Translations under genes and position numbers: made by a program
Origin: Megalobrama amblycephala
Lineage: Eukaryota; Chordata; Actinopteri; Cypriniformes; Xenocyprididae
Direction of reading: 5' to 3'
Assembly (NCBI RefSeq): GCF_018812025.1
Contig: NC_063049.1
Coordinates: 7,649,102 to 7,713,101 of the forward strand
DNA length: 64,000 nt
Shown here: positions 1 to 14,144 of the stretch, one piece after another
How the letters are laid out: the number at the start of each line of letters is the position of its first letter
Numbering within the stretch: position 1 is the stretch's first letter
Notes under the pieces: generated by a model
The model's input: only the letters and a program-made list of their open reading frames with translations
Told to the model about the DNA's origin: nothing
Databases searched by the model: none

Positions 1-2515
1 TCATTTTGTAAAAATTGTATCTTAATTTTAATCAATGTTTCATCAACCAGTTGCCTGGATTTAATAAATAAGAAGCAAATATAGCAGAAAATATAATCAT
101 GACAATATAATCATGGCGCCGGCGCGATCACTTGCACGTGAACTGGTGCGAGTCTTATAGGCTAAATGAACCGAAACTTAGCGGCTGCTTGGCTCACAGA
201 TGTGAGAAATATATCTATAGAAAGCTTGAAATGTCTACTTTTAAATGAAATAATTCAAAATGAAAAGAAATAGGCTACTCTCTGATTATGTAATCCGAAT
301 GAAATGTGCATTTTCTCTCTAAGCGTGTCTACATGCGATGATGAGAATCAGCAATGTCAACTTCATCTTTGCAGCCGACACGGATTCAGAAAACATTAGT
401 TTATTAATAAACAATTAAAATGTTTCCTTACTGTTTTTGTCACATTCATAATCATTACTTTTGCTGGTTCTTTATGACAAGCTTTATGTGTGCGCTTGAG
501 TGCTATATAGACTTTATTATGTAAACGCTCATTATTATGGTTTATTCTCTCCAGTATTTAAGAAATCAAATGAATATAAATGTGATTAGTCAACTAATGG
601 CTTAAATGAACAACTACTAGTCCAACACACACACCAGAGAAAAAAACTTTGCAGGTCCTATGGCTGAGAGAGAGCTACTCAGATGAAAACCGCTTCAGTA
701 AGCTCAATTATAGCAACGCAGGATTTTTTCGTCAGTAAGAGTAACGGAGTTGTAACGGGGGAAAAAGTAATTTGTTTGATTACTTGTTACTGAAAAAAGT
801 AATGCCGTTAGTAATGCCGTTTATTTATAACGCAGTTATTCACATCACTGGTAACGATCGGTCATTTTTAAAAAAAAATAATAAAAATGGTTATACTTTT
901 TAACCACAAATTCTCGCCTTGCACTAGCTCTGCGATGCATTGGAAATGTCACGCAATGACCGATTGTTTCTCTAGATAAGACCCTTATTCCTCGTCTGGG
1001 ATCATGTAGAGCTCTTTGAAGCTGCACTGAAACTGACATTTGGACCTTCAACCCGTTGAACCCCAGTGAAGTCCACTATATGGAGAAAAATCCTGGAATG
1101 TTTTCCTTAAAAACCTTAATTTCTTTTCAAGTGAAGAAAGAAAGACATAAACATCTTGGATGACATGGGGGTGAGTAAATTATCAGGAAATTTTAATTTC
1201 TGAAGTGAACTAATCCTTTAAATGTGTCCAAATGAGCCTATAACTGTAAAAATGTGTTCTACTAGGCAGGATTTAGAATAAAAAGGTTCTTCAAGAACTT
1301 ATCCATTAAATAGCTTACTTATAGTTGACTCTGCATGACATGACACTCTACCATGATTTATCTTTATCACCCGCCTCATACAGCTGTCACCCAGAGAACT
1401 TAACACATGATTCCCCCCAAATTCTGTCACCATGGAAACTACTAAAGTGATAATAGCAACCCATGTTCAGTTCATCAGTTCTAAAAGACAGTCTTTTTTA
1501 AACTTAAATTGTTAGCTTTTTCACCTTTCATGTACAGGACAATAGCAGGTGGGACAGGACACTGTGGTAAAGGACCTAGACTCAAACTCCACTCACAGCT
1601 GCACCATATGTTGGAGCGCAACCTAAAAGACAGTCAGTTGTTTTTATGAAGAGTCTGTACTTGGTGGAATTGTAACCTTTGATGCTGTGCCTGGTGCTTG
1701 TATACTTCTCCAAACCCACACACAACCTTTATCTACAGGAAGCACTCTATAGTCATTCACAATTCTACACATCTCTCCCCTCTTGTGTGTTCATAATGTA
1801 TTTGGGCTAATTTGATTGTGCTTTCAGCTACCAATAAGTGGATATTACTCTCAGGTCTGTTATAGGTGTAAAGTACAGTATGGACAATTCTGGATATATG
1901 CCATGAAAATCAGTGCAGAAATGTGAAATTTTGTGTGGGTCTTCCCACCTCTAACTGAGACTGTTAAAACTGATTTCACATAATTATATAAGAGACCTTT
2001 TTTATGATCTGTGGAATAATGAGCTTTTATACAATAACTGTCTTTATCATCATTAAATATAACTGTTGCAGAGTCTACTCAAATGAAGAAGCGCTTTGTG
2101 CAGTTAGACTGATTACAATACAAAGATAAATCATTACAAATACAATGGAAACATGACTGAGAGGCAGAGTAGAGTCATTTTCAATTAGCGCTCTGCACTG
2201 GACTGTCAAGACATATTAGAGCTACGTACATAATGTGAGAAGTTCCTCTCCAGAGATGAAGAAATGATTGGAATAAGGGTGACTATTATATACACTACTA
2301 TATTGAGTAATTTCACACAAAAAAAAAATACTTATTGCAGAAATAATATACTTTTAAATGACTAAAATTACATTGTAATATTTTCGGTCACTTAACTGCA
2401 CATTATTTGCAATTAAAGCATTATCTATTGAGGAGAGTCATTTCATTATGGTTGTTGTAGTGCTATGCTGGAATTACCGTGGAAGTACCGTGTCTATTAA
2501 TGGGTAAAGCTACAG
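1..2515. other. Non-coding sequence, probable upstream rapgef4 intron
   Basis: I find no exon here. At 722-850 is a diverged fragment rich in GTTACT/GTAACG words, typical of fish transposon remnants. The rest is AT-rich sequence without a feature I can support. Confidence 0.5.
842..1222. repeat. Dispersed repeat copy (family with right end gtgaactaatcctttaa)
   Basis: The stretch agcctcgtctgggatcatgtag-like and the right end (aatttctgaagtgaactaatcctttaa) recur at 18078-18541 and 42040-42580. The right end is intact and the left end is not. Small ORFs over it are shared between copies and are not genes. Confidence 0.7.
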
Positions 2516-3484
2516 TAACGTCATCAGCTAGTCAGCTTGAGATCCTTTCCATCTAAACGTTATCAGTTTGTAGCAGTAAATGAAGAGGTATCATATCGAT
2601 CACAAGTTCAGTATGGAGTACCGCAAGGCTCAGTACTAGGACCATTGCTTTTCACTCATTAGGAAGCATGGCATTAGTTTTCACTGTTACTCAGCTCTAT
2701 ATTTCTTAACACCCGGCTGAAACATATCAATTCACAAAATTAACAGAATGCAGAGTTGATGTAAAAAATTGGATGACTAGTAATCTCCTACTAATAAATT
2801 ATGAAAAAAAAAAAAGGTTTTAATTATTGGACCAAAAACCTAACCTAGAATACTGTCTAACACTTGATGGCTGCTTTGTTACATCTTCATCATCAGTTAG
2901 GAACCTGGGTGTGTTATTTGATAGAAATTCTTTAATTTGAAAGCGACATTTCTAGTATTTGTAAAACCACATTTTTCCATCTTAAAATATATCTAAATTA
3001 CAACATATGCTCTCAATGTCAGATGAAGAAAAGTTGCAATAATCTAACCTTGAGGTCATGAACGCATGAACTATGTGTTCATGACCTCAAGGCTAGATTA
3101 CTGTAACGCTCTACTGGGTGGTTGCCCTGCATGCTTAATAAACAAACTCCAGCTGGTCCAAAACGCAGCAGCTAGAGTTCTTACTAGAACCAGGAAGTAT
3201 GACCATATTAGCACGGTTCTGTCAGCACTGCATTGGCTCCCTGTTAAACATCATATACATTTTAAAATCTTGCTAATTACTTACAAAGCTCTAAATGGTT
3301 TAGCTCCCCAGTACCTGAACAAGCTCTTAACACATTATAGTCCTTCATGTCTATTACAGTTTCAAAATTCTGGCCAGTTGATAATACCTAGAATATCAAA
3401 ATCGACTGTGGGTGGTAGATCCTTTTCCTATTTAGCGCCCAAACTCTGGAACAGTCTTCCTAGCGTTGTTCACGAGGCAGATAC
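2516..3484 (+). pseudogene. L2-like non-LTR retrotransposon reverse-transcriptase fragment
   Basis: [14 protein letters not shown] reverse-transcriptase motif is readable near 2610-2655 in a broken frame. The longest open part is 3066-3521, with [40 protein letters not shown] and the LHWLPVK and KLWNSLP stretches of the C-terminal RT region of L2/CR1-type elements. The frame is interrupted between the two parts, and the 3' end is split by the LTR element at 3485. It is a dead, 5'-truncated copy. The exact clade (L2 versus Rex1/CR1) is my recollection. Confidence 0.85.
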
Positions 3485-3851
3485 TGTCACGATCACCTGT
3501 GAGAGTGCCTTCAGCCTCTAGAGGGCACTCCTTCCCGGACTCATTGTTTCACTCATTTCATGAACTACATTTCCCATATACACTCCCTGGACTTATTACC
3601 ATTCATCATTGCACCCAGCTGTTTTGTGTTTGTTAATTAGTGTTTGTCTATTTAATCTCAGTTGTGTCTGTCCCTGGTTGTGGTTCGTTGTATTTGTTAC
3701 GTGCACTGTTTATATCTCTGGCTTGTTGTTTTGTGGACTGATTACCTGGATTTTGACCTCTTGCCTGCCTTGGATTACGTTTCTGGACTCCCCAATAAAT
3801 ACTTATGCTGCACTTGGATCTGTTACATCTTGTTCTTGTGCACCCGTGACA
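3485..3851 (+). repeat. 5' LTR (367 bp)
   Basis: TGTCACGATCACCTGTGAGA starts it and the end is GTGACA. Near its 3' end it carries AATAAA inside ccccaataaatac, a likely LTR polyadenylation signal. The sequence is almost identical to the 3' LTR, indicating recent insertion. Confidence 0.93.
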
Positions 3852-4350
3852 GAACGAACCACCACTATGCAAGGATCCAGCAGCAGGAGACTCCGGTCAT
3901 CAGTGGGGGCTGAGGAGGCTCAGGCCCTTTGGCGACTCTCCGCCAGAGGAGAATGGGAGTGCGGGCATTCGTCCAGAAGTTTTGGTCACGGGCGGAGGGG
4001 TATGGTCTCTCTGATACGGTCCTCAAAGACACTATTAATAACTGTCTGGATAGACCTCTGCCGCAGTGGGAGATGGAGCTGGTAAGGGGGTTAAACTTTT
4101 GGAATTTCTCCAATTACCTGCATCTGCGTGGGAATGGGCCGCTTCGACTACCTCCAGCACCCGCTCCAGCCCGTGTGCCCGCTCCAGCCCGTGTGTCCTT
4201 TCCAAGGCCTGCTCCAGTCCATGAGTGCGTCCCAGCCCGTGAATCCGCTTCAGAGGCCTCAGAGGAGGTTGGCACTGAGTCTCCGCTTCCCACATCTAAA
4301 AGGAGGAAGAGGAGGAGGAAGGCTTCCATTCCCCAAAACCCAGAGGCCTT

Positions 4351-4799
<449 letters not shown>

Positions 4800-4834
4800 T
4801 CCAGTCTCGCATGCTCTCCCTGTCAGTCCCGTGA

Positions 4835-6292
<1,458 letters not shown>

Positions 6293-6317
6293 TAGCCGCT
6301 CCTTTGAGGGGGGGTAA

Positions 6318-6684
6318 TGTCACGATCACCTGTGAGAGTGCCTTCAGCCTCTAGAGGGCACTCCTTCCCGGACTCATTGTTTCACTCATTTCATGAACTA
6401 CATTTCCCATATACACTCCCTGGACTTATTACCATTCATCATTGCACCCAGCTGTTTTGTGTTTGTTAATTAGTGTTTGTCTATTTAATCTCAGTTGTGT
6501 CTGTCCCTGGTTGTGGTTCGTTGTATTTGTTACGTGCACTGTTTATATCTCTGGCTTGTTGTTTTGTGGACTGATTACCTGGATTTTGACCTCTTGCCTG
6601 CCTTGGATTACGTTTCTGGACTCCCCAATAAATACTTATGCTGCACTTGGATCTGTTACATCTTGTTCTTGTGCACCCGTGACA
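6318..6684 (+). repeat. 3' LTR (367 bp)
   Basis: It matches 3485-3851 base for base over nearly its whole length and is followed by the target duplication gatac at 6685-6689, after which the interrupted L2-like sequence resumes briefly. Confidence 0.93.
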
Positions 6685-6717
6685 GATACACTCTGCCAGT
6701 CATACAATCTGTAAAGC

Positions 6718-7010
6718 TGTCATGATTACTAGCTGGAGTGCTCTGCTTAGCCACCAGAAGGCACTCCATCCTGGACTATTGCCTTTCCTTATTGTCTGTC
6801 TAACTTATACCTGGTTGTTTCAGTCATTTGTCATTGAGGTTTAATTTACTGTCACCTGCAAGTCTGAGCACTTTGTTGTTTTGTTTTCTTGTTTTGTGTG
6901 GACTGTTCATGGATTTTGACTCTTGCCTGGATGTATGACAATGACTTTGGTTATCCTTAAATAAAGCTGCGATTGGATCTTAATCTGCAAGTCTCAACGT
7001 TAAATACTGT
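6718..7010 (+). repeat. Solo-LTR-like fragment
   Basis: It starts TGTCATGATTACTAG with the 'gcactcca-tcctggact' landmark seen in the LTR at 3485, and has a late AATAAA in ttaaataaagctg. No clean right end or target duplication is visible, so its boundary is uncertain. Confidence 0.5.
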
Positions 7011-7170
7011 ACCTTTAAATGAAAATGTATTAGTTTAAATTTATATTAAATAAGATGATCTTTAGAGTGCTTTATGACCCACTTAAGTAGGACTGAATGT
7101 AATATCAAATAACACACTAAAGTTAAAATTATAATCAAGCACAGTACTTTACTCTTTATATGTGCTTTAA

Positions 7171-8331
7171 AGGAACACTCCACTTTTTTTGAAAATAGGC
7201 TCATTTTCCAACTCCCCTAGAGTTAAACAGTTGAGTTTTATCGTTTTCGAATCCATTCAGCCGATCTCCGGGTCTGGCGGTACCACTTTTAGCATAGCTT
7301 AGCATAGTTCATTGAATGTGATTAGACCGTTAGCATCTCGCTCAAAAATGACCAAAGAGTTTCGATATTTTTCCTATTTAAAACTTGACTCTTCTGTAGT
7401 TACATTGTGTACTAAGACCGACGGAAAATGAAAAGTTGTGATTTTCTAGGCTGATATGACTAGGAACTATACTCTCATTCCGGCGTAATAATCAAGAAAC
7501 TTTGCTGCCGTACCATGGGCACAATGATATTATGCAGCGTCTCTCACAAATGTCTCCATGGTTGCAAGGCATACTCCCTGTTCAAGCAGGGGGTCACAGT
7601 CACTGCGTAATATCATTGTGCCTGCTGTACCCATGGTACGGCAGCAAAGTTCCTTGATGATTATGCAGGAATGACGAGTATAGTTCCTAGCCATATCGGT
7701 CTAGAAAATCACAACTTTTCATTTTCCGTCAGTCTTAGTACACAATGTAACTACAGAAGAGTTAGTTACAGAAGAAGTTTTGGACCCACTTTATATTAAG
7801 TGGCCTTAACTACTATGTACTTACATTTAAATTAATCATTTAATACAATGCACTTATTGTGTACATACATGTTTTTACATTGTACTTATATTTTAAAAAC
7901 ACCTGCATGTAATTACATCTGTAATTAATTTCTGTAATTACATTTATAATTACACTGTTGACCCATCCCATACACCTTACCCCTACCCTTAAACCTACCC
8001 ATACCACCAAAGCTTTCCCTAACCTTACCCGTATCCACCTCAATAGCAGCAAAAGTGTTTTGCAATTCAATATGAACCCAATAAGTACATTGTACTTATT
8101 TTTGATGTAAGTACATAGTAGTTAAGGCCACTTAATATAAAGTGGGACCGAAGTTTTAAATATCGAAACTCTTTGGTCTAATCAGATTCAATGAACTATG
8201 CTAAGCTATGCTAAAAGTAGTACCGCCAGACCAAGAGATCGGCTGAATGGATTCAAAAACTGTAAAACTCAACTGTTTAACTCTAGGGGAGTTGGAAAAT
8301 GAGCCTATTTTCAAAAAAGTGGAGTGTTCCT
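7171..8331. mobile_element. Palindromic TTAA-flanked DNA element with a nested MITE
   Basis: TTAA lies on both sides (7167-7170 and 8332-8335), with terminal inverted repeats AGGAACACTCCAC and long arms that pair along most of their length (for instance gctgccgtaccatgggcaca at left and its complement at right). No transposase is present. The TTAA target is shared by the piggyBac and Kolobok superfamilies; I cannot choose between them. Confidence 0.85.
7782..8149. mobile_element. hAT-type MITE nested in the palindromic element
   Basis: Terminal inverted repeats are gg(a/t)cccactttatattaagt. It is flanked by a perfect 8-bp duplication, gaagtttt (7774-7781 and 8150-8157), the hallmark of hAT insertion. 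Removing it restores the pairing of the outer palindrome arm. Confidence 0.85.
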
Positions 8332-8335
8332 TTAA

Positions 8336-8763
8336 TATGTTAGCCAAAAAAGTATACTTCTTTAAAGTACAACAAATCTCAGAACATAAATAGGTGCACT
8401 CTGACCAATGAGAGGTCTAGTTAACTCACACGTGACTTATTTTAACAAATTTTGGTCCATTTAGAAATGTTGCCTTGTGAAAGCGAACCAAACCAAGAAG
8501 AAATTGCAACATTGAAACAATTTTAATCCATGTTTCAGAACAAAGCAAATGATCTACAGATCTTAAAAGGTCCTTAGACTCTGAAGACACACTTTGACAC
8601 TTTTGACTTTGACATGAATGTTGTTGCATTAGATAAAAAATGAAAATCATTCATTCACCCTCATGTAAGTTCAAACTCATATGACTTTCTTTTATGCAAC
8701 AAGACAATGCTGGTTGCTTTTCCATTCAAGAACAATGAATGGAGACTGAAGCTTTAAATCTTC

Positions 8764-8795
<32 letters not shown>

Positions 8796-10189
8796 AAAGT
8801 GGTTCATATGACTTTTCATATGCGCTGTTTATATGAATTATATGCTCTATAATTCAAGTCTTGTAAGTCATATATCTTTTAATCCACTTATTCAAATGAT
8901 AATCTTCAGTGATTCGATGATAATCCTCCACTCTAGTGAGTCGTTAACCACTGTTACTGGATCATTTCAGGAAGTGATTCGAACTTGAGACTCATTTAGT
9001 CCAATTCATAAATGAATCATTGTGAACCAAATCATCCAAATCACTGAAAAAATCTGACTTATGGAAGAAAGACTGAGTTTTGTGTTTGGACAACATGATA
9101 GTGAGTAAATGATAACAGAACGTTCATTTTTGGGAGAACTATCTCTTTAAGTGTCCAAACATATTTTGAAGCCCACCATACGCAGACTCAATCTCTGACT
9201 GTTGTGTTCAGTGTTGTGATATTTATCGATAGACCTAATGACATATTAGGTTAGGTTTGTGTGATTTATGAGATGTATCCATCAGAGATAATGACTTGTC
9301 CTCTTACATAGAGACTTCCACTCCCCTGAGAGCGGGACACTCGCATCTGTGCCCCAGAAAGGCCACATTAACTGTCCCAGGTGTCCTGGTTAATGGCTCA
9401 GGCCGCCTCTGTGTCATTAGTCACTGAGATTCATTTATTGGCACCTCCTGTTACTAAAACATTCAGCTTTGAGAGTGATAAAATCTGCTTATTCTGTCAC
9501 ACTCCTTCTATATGATGATATTTATGAATCATAACTCAATAGCTGCAATGTTCAATTGCATTTTCACAATTCTGAATCCTATAGAGACAGTGATGTATAA
9601 GGTTAAGGTCTTCACTTCTGTATTGGATTTGATGGATCAAAACAGATATGAATTGAATTTATCGACATATTGAATGTGGTCTTTGGGGATGTACGAACCT
9701 CTGCATGTGGTGGGGTCTTAAACACATTACCTGACCTTGATGGACGAGCTGGACTTTCTACTCTCTTGCCGAACACTAAATGGGCACTAATCTCTCTCAT
9801 GTGTCTATAATTAGAAGATGTTTTTGTCCAAAGCAACATAAAGTATACTAATGCTCTTCTCCAGAGAAATCCAAGGTTAAGTGCCTTGCCCAATAGCACT
9901 ATCTGTCCGTCTATCTATCTATCTGTCTTTCTAGAATTTGATGTCAGCTTGAACTGTCTAGTAACTTTGACTGTATGCTCTCTGATTATCATCCTTTTTT
10001 TCCCAACATATTTTGTTTGAAATATTTTGCTTCATGAAAGAAAAAAAAACACTATTATTTCTTAATAAATTGGTAATTGTTGTTAGTCTAGAACACCAGA
10101 AAAATTAGATTCTCACAAACTACTGAAAATAATTTCATCTCTATGATCACTTAACTGTAATATTTTGATAAAAGAAAGCTTAGCAATAT
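8336..10189. other. Intronic sequence without recognised gene
   Basis: It holds a poly(A) run at about 8765-8790 and a short tctatctatctgtct tract at about 9905-9930. I see no exon; the small ORFs lack homology that I recognise. Confidence 0.5.
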
Positions 10190-10314
10190 TTTCCGAAAAA
10201 GAAGTGTGCTTAATTGTATTGAATGTGTACTTCAAATCATAAATGTACAGTATTTAAAAACAGTACTTGCAGATAATATAAAATTAATGAAATAAAAAAG
10301 TGTAGGCCTACTTA

Positions 10315-11797
10315 CAAACCCGATTCCAAAGAAGTTGGGACACTGTACAAATTGTGAATATAAACAGAATGCAATGATGTGGAAGTTTCAAATTTCAATA
10401 TTTTATTCAGAATACAACATAGATGACATATCAAAAGTTTTTTAAACTGAGAAAATGTATCGTTTTAAGGGGAAAATAAGTTCATTTTAAATTTCATGGC
10501 ATCAACACATCTCAAAAAAGTTGGGACAAGGCCATGTTTACCACTGTGTGGCATCCCCTCTTCTTTTTATAACAGTCTGCAAACGTCTGGGGACTGAGGA
10601 GACAAGTTGCTCAAGTTTAGGAATAGGAATGTTGTCCCATTCTTGTCTAATACAGGCTTCTAGTTGCTCAACTGTCTTAGGTCTTCTTTGCCACATCTTC
10701 CTCTTTATGATGCACCAAATGTTTTCTATGGGTGAAAGATCTGGACTGCAGGCTGGCCATTTCAGTACCCGGATCCTTCTTCTACGCAGACATGATGTTG
10801 TAATTGATGCAGTATGTGGTCTGGCATTGTCATGTCGGAAACTGCAATGTCTTCCCTGAAAGAGACGACGTCTGGATGGGAGCATATGTTGTTCTAGAAC
10901 TTGGATATACCTTTCAGCATTGATGGTGCCTTTCCAGATGTGTAAGCTGCCCATGCCACACGCACTCATGCAACCCCATACCATCAGAGATGCAGGCTTC
11001 TGAACTGAGCGCTGATAACAACTTGGGTTGTCCTTGTCCTCTTTAGTCCGGATGACATGGCATCCCAGTTTTCCAAAAAGAACTTCAAATTTTGATTCGT
11101 CTGACCACAGAACAGTTTTCCACTTTGCCACAGTCCATTTTAAATGAGCCTTGGCCCAGAGAAAATGCCTGCGCTTCTGGATCATGTTTAGATATGGCTT
11201 CTTTTTTGACCTATAGAGTTTTAGCCGGCAACGGCGAATGGCACGGTGGATTGTGTTCACCGACAATGTTTTCTGGAAGTATTCCTGAGCCCGAAGATCA
11301 CGGGCATCCAGTATGGTTTTCCGGCCTTGACCCTTACACACAGAGATTGTTCCAAATTCTCTGAATCTTTGGATGATATTATGCACTGTAGATGATATTG
11401 CTCCACTATTTTTCGCCGCAGCATTGGGGGAATTGGTGATCCTCTGCCCATCTTGACTTCTGAGAGACACTGCCACTCTGAGAGGCTCTTTTTATACCCA
11501 ATCATGTTGCCAATTGACCTAATAAGTTGCAAATTGGTCCTCCAGCTGTTCCTTATATGTACATTTAACTTTTCCGGCCTCTTATTGCTACCTGTCCCAA
11601 CTTTTTTGGAATGTGTAGCTCTCATGAAATGAGCCAATATTTGGCATGACATTTCAAAATGTCTCACTTTCAACATTTGATATGTTATCTATATTCTATT
11701 GTGAATAAAATATAAGTTTATGAGATTTGTAAATTATTGCATTCCTTTTTTTATTCACAATTTGTACAGTGTCCCAACGTTTTTGGAATCGGGTTTG
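10315..11797 (-). mobile_element. Tc1/mariner transposon, full length
   Basis: TA target duplications at 10313-10314 and 11798-11799 flank inverted repeats beginning caaacccgattccaaagaag and pairing for about 48 bp. A single transposase frame lies on the minus strand. At 1483 bp it is the usual Tc1 size. It sits inside another repeat in a rapgef4 intron. Confidence 0.95.
10538..11476 (-). CDS. Tc1-type transposase, DD34E triad intact, N-terminus out of frame
   Basis: The enzyme cuts and pastes DNA at TA sites. The 312-residue frame holds D126 in WSDES, D216 in HDNARPH and E251 in SPDLSPIEN, so the spacing D216 to E251 is the DD34E of Tc1 elements. A helix-turn-helix-like region precedes it ([16 protein letters not shown]). 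The expected start, [20 protein letters not shown], is in another minus-strand frame (within 11257-11676), so a frameshift near 11400 separates the first DNA-binding helices from the catalytic part. The copy is probably inactive despite intact catalytic residues. Confidence 0.88.
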   Translation of the reverse strand: MAVSLRSQDGQRITNSPNAAAKNSGAISSTVHNIIQRFREFGTISVCKGQGRKTILDARDLRAQEYFQKTLSVNTIHRAIRRCRLKLYRSKKKPYLNMIQKRRHFLWAKAHLKWTVAKWKTVLWSDESKFEVLFGKLGCHVIRTKEDKDNPSCYQRSVQKPASLMVWGCMSACGMGSLHIWKGTINAERYIQVLEQHMLPSRRRLFQGRHCSFRHDNARPHTASITTSCLRRRRIRVLKWPACSPDLSPIENIWCIIKRKMWQRRPKTVEQLEACIRQEWDNIPIPKLEQLVSSVPRRLQTVIKRRGDATQW

Positions 11798-12365
11798 TAA
11801 AAAAGTACAGTACACTTTCATAGGATTCTTAACACACTTAAGTAAACTTAGAAAGTGTACATTTTAAATCATTGTTTTAATAAACTTTTGTGTTTTAAAG
11901 TACACTTATTTTGATGTGTTGACTAACATACTAAAGCACATGTAAAGTACTTGATAATTTTATCTCTAGTGTGTTATTCAGTATTACATTTAGAGTTAAT
12001 ATATTTTAAGTGCACTAAATTGCAACTTCATCATTACAACTGTGTAATTACAAGTGTATTTAAATAATCAATCAATCAATACAAATGACATTATAGTATA
12101 TTTTTTGTTCACCATACATGCTTGTCAGTACACTTTAACCACATTTCAAAGTAATATTTCAAGTAATTGTGAAATTACATATGAATATTTACTTAAGTCC
12201 TACTTAAGTGTGTAAAAAAACCACTCTACTATTTGCATTTAATGTAAATTTAAACTGTAATACATTTTCATTTAATCACAATTACAATGCAGTTAAGGTT
12301 CTGAAAACATTAAATTCCGTTCACACTTAAGTATATTATTTTAGTGTAAATTATATCTTTAACAT

Positions 12366-13322
12366 TGTGAAGTTAAAATTGTTGGTCCATTATATTAAGA
12401 CATATTTGATAGAGGTATAAAAGTTCATTCCATAGTGGGATTAGAGATAAGAGGTGGTACCTGCAATAGCATTTGAAATGTTGTAAGTGTGTGTATATCA
12501 TGAGCTCTGTGTCAGCAATGTGCATATGTGTGTGACCTGTGTGTGCTGTCTGATCTTTGATTCAGAAATATTGATTTAATCCAGCATAATCCCTTCTGAT
12601 CTGCAGTCAGACCTGATTAAAGAGATTACAGATGGCACTGCCTCCAAACTCTTCTTCTGAAACGGCTTTCTTTATGTGTTCTTAGTATGTCGAGTCCATC
12701 GTTCTCGGCTGCAACTCCAAAGAAAAACTATAGATTTTAGGAGACTATGGCAAGAAACTACATTGGATGTTTGGGTACTAAAAAGAAAAACCAGACTCAG
12801 CTGAGGGAGGAGGTTTATGGTTTCTTTCATGTGTGTGCTTTCTCTGATGACTATAGCATTTACATAACACTGAGCATATGTGTGTGTTTGTGTGTGTGTT
12901 CATGCATATGTGCGTATATTAATCATATACAGAATGACAAACTCTTTTACCCAATATGCTTTAAGTTCACAAGAAATTGTGTTTATAATTCACTAACCTC
13001 TGCAATCTGATGTATTTCAAAAAAAAAAAAAAAAAAAAAAGGGACAGGATTTGATTTTATCCATCAGGAGTTGACTGGATTGTGAAACAGTCTCTATAGC
13101 AGTAGATTTGTAGGGAAGGGTTAAAAATAGGCATTGGTGATGCTCAATGAAAAGGAAAGATGAAAGATTGAGAAGACAAACATATTTTTCTTTGAAATAA
13201 TTGATGAAGCTTTCACAAAAAGACCAGGAACAAATACTAAGAGATTTTTTAGTCATGTATTACTCATATCCTCAGTTTCTTTGTTTATGCTGTCTTGTAA
13301 CTAGAGTGTTTGTGTCTTTCAG
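12366..13322. other. Intron upstream of rapgef4 exon at 13323
   Basis: It contains TG-rich microsatellite-like sequence (12875-12900) and a 20-base A-run at about 13020. No further exon is recognised. Confidence 0.5.
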
Positions 13323-13395
13323 AATTATCGTCAGTGTATGGCTGGTCTACTGGTCCCTCCCTATGGTGTTATGGAGAGTGTCTCAAATGCTGACA
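13323..13395 (+). CDS. rapgef4: rapgef4 exon (window exon 1): end of CNBD-A and start of linker
   Basis: It has a pyrimidine-rich acceptor ending tctttcag and a donor gtaagt. The 24 codons read [20 protein letters not shown] and onward, matching the KYRQYMAGLLAPPYGVME stretch of mammalian EPAC2. It starts in phase 0 and leaves one base for the next exon. The preceding exon is not in the window. Confidence 0.94.
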
Positions 13396-14109
13396 GTAAG
13401 TAAAACACTTGTCTTACTCAATTTACTCACTGATGTTGTTCCACACCTATGACTGTCATTCTTCTGTGGAACACAGTTGTTCAGAATTTCTAAACTGCTA
13501 TTTTTCATAAACCTGAAGCACATTGTAAAAAGCAAAAATCACCTTGAAAGTATCATTTAAGTAGTGCAACTTGTGTGCCTGTTACATGTCCTCTGAAGCC
13601 ATACAATAGCTTTTTGTGAGGAAAATACCTCAAAAGTTTGTGATTGAGGTGTTTGAAAGTCTCTTCTGCTCACCAAGGCTGCATTTATTTGATCAAAAAT
13701 ACAGTAAAAACAATAATACTGAATATATAATAATACTTGAAATACTAATAAATAAAAATGAAAAATTTACTCCCATCTTCGGTGTCACATGATCCTTCAG
13801 AAATCATTCTAATATACTGCTCAAGGAACATTTCTGATTATGATCAATGTTGTAAACAGTTTTGCTGCATCACATTTTGGAAATCGTAATACAGCAGATA
13901 GTCAACCAAAATGTCTGTTACTGCTGTGTGTAATGCCGCTGTGAGGCTGCAGCGTTAAATACTTGGTCTTGAATTTACATTTTTTCCAGGATTTTTTTGC
14001 TGAATAGAAAGTTAAGCATTCATTTGAAACAGAAATCTTTTGTAACAATGTAAAGGTCTTTACTGTCCGTTTTGATCAATTTAATTAATCCTTTGCTGAA
14101 TTAATAATT

Positions 14110-14144
<35 letters not shown>

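Larger units (their letters stand above)
10190..12365. repeat. Copy of an AAGTGCACTT-rich dispersed repeat, split by a Tc1 element
   Basis: Its left end (cgaaaaagaagtgtgcttaa) and its body (tgatgtgttgactaacatac, then tcatcattacaactgtgtaa) recur at 30130-31310, 56740-58410 and, reversed, 45120-45530. In this copy the internal TTAA at 12193-12196 is empty, whereas it is occupied in the 30-kb and 57-kb copies. Confidence 0.75.

Noticed and set aside
12597..12740. Possible upstream rapgef4 exon after ctgatctgcag
   Set aside because: Translation in all frames lacks CNBD-A similarity and meets stops; no matching donor.
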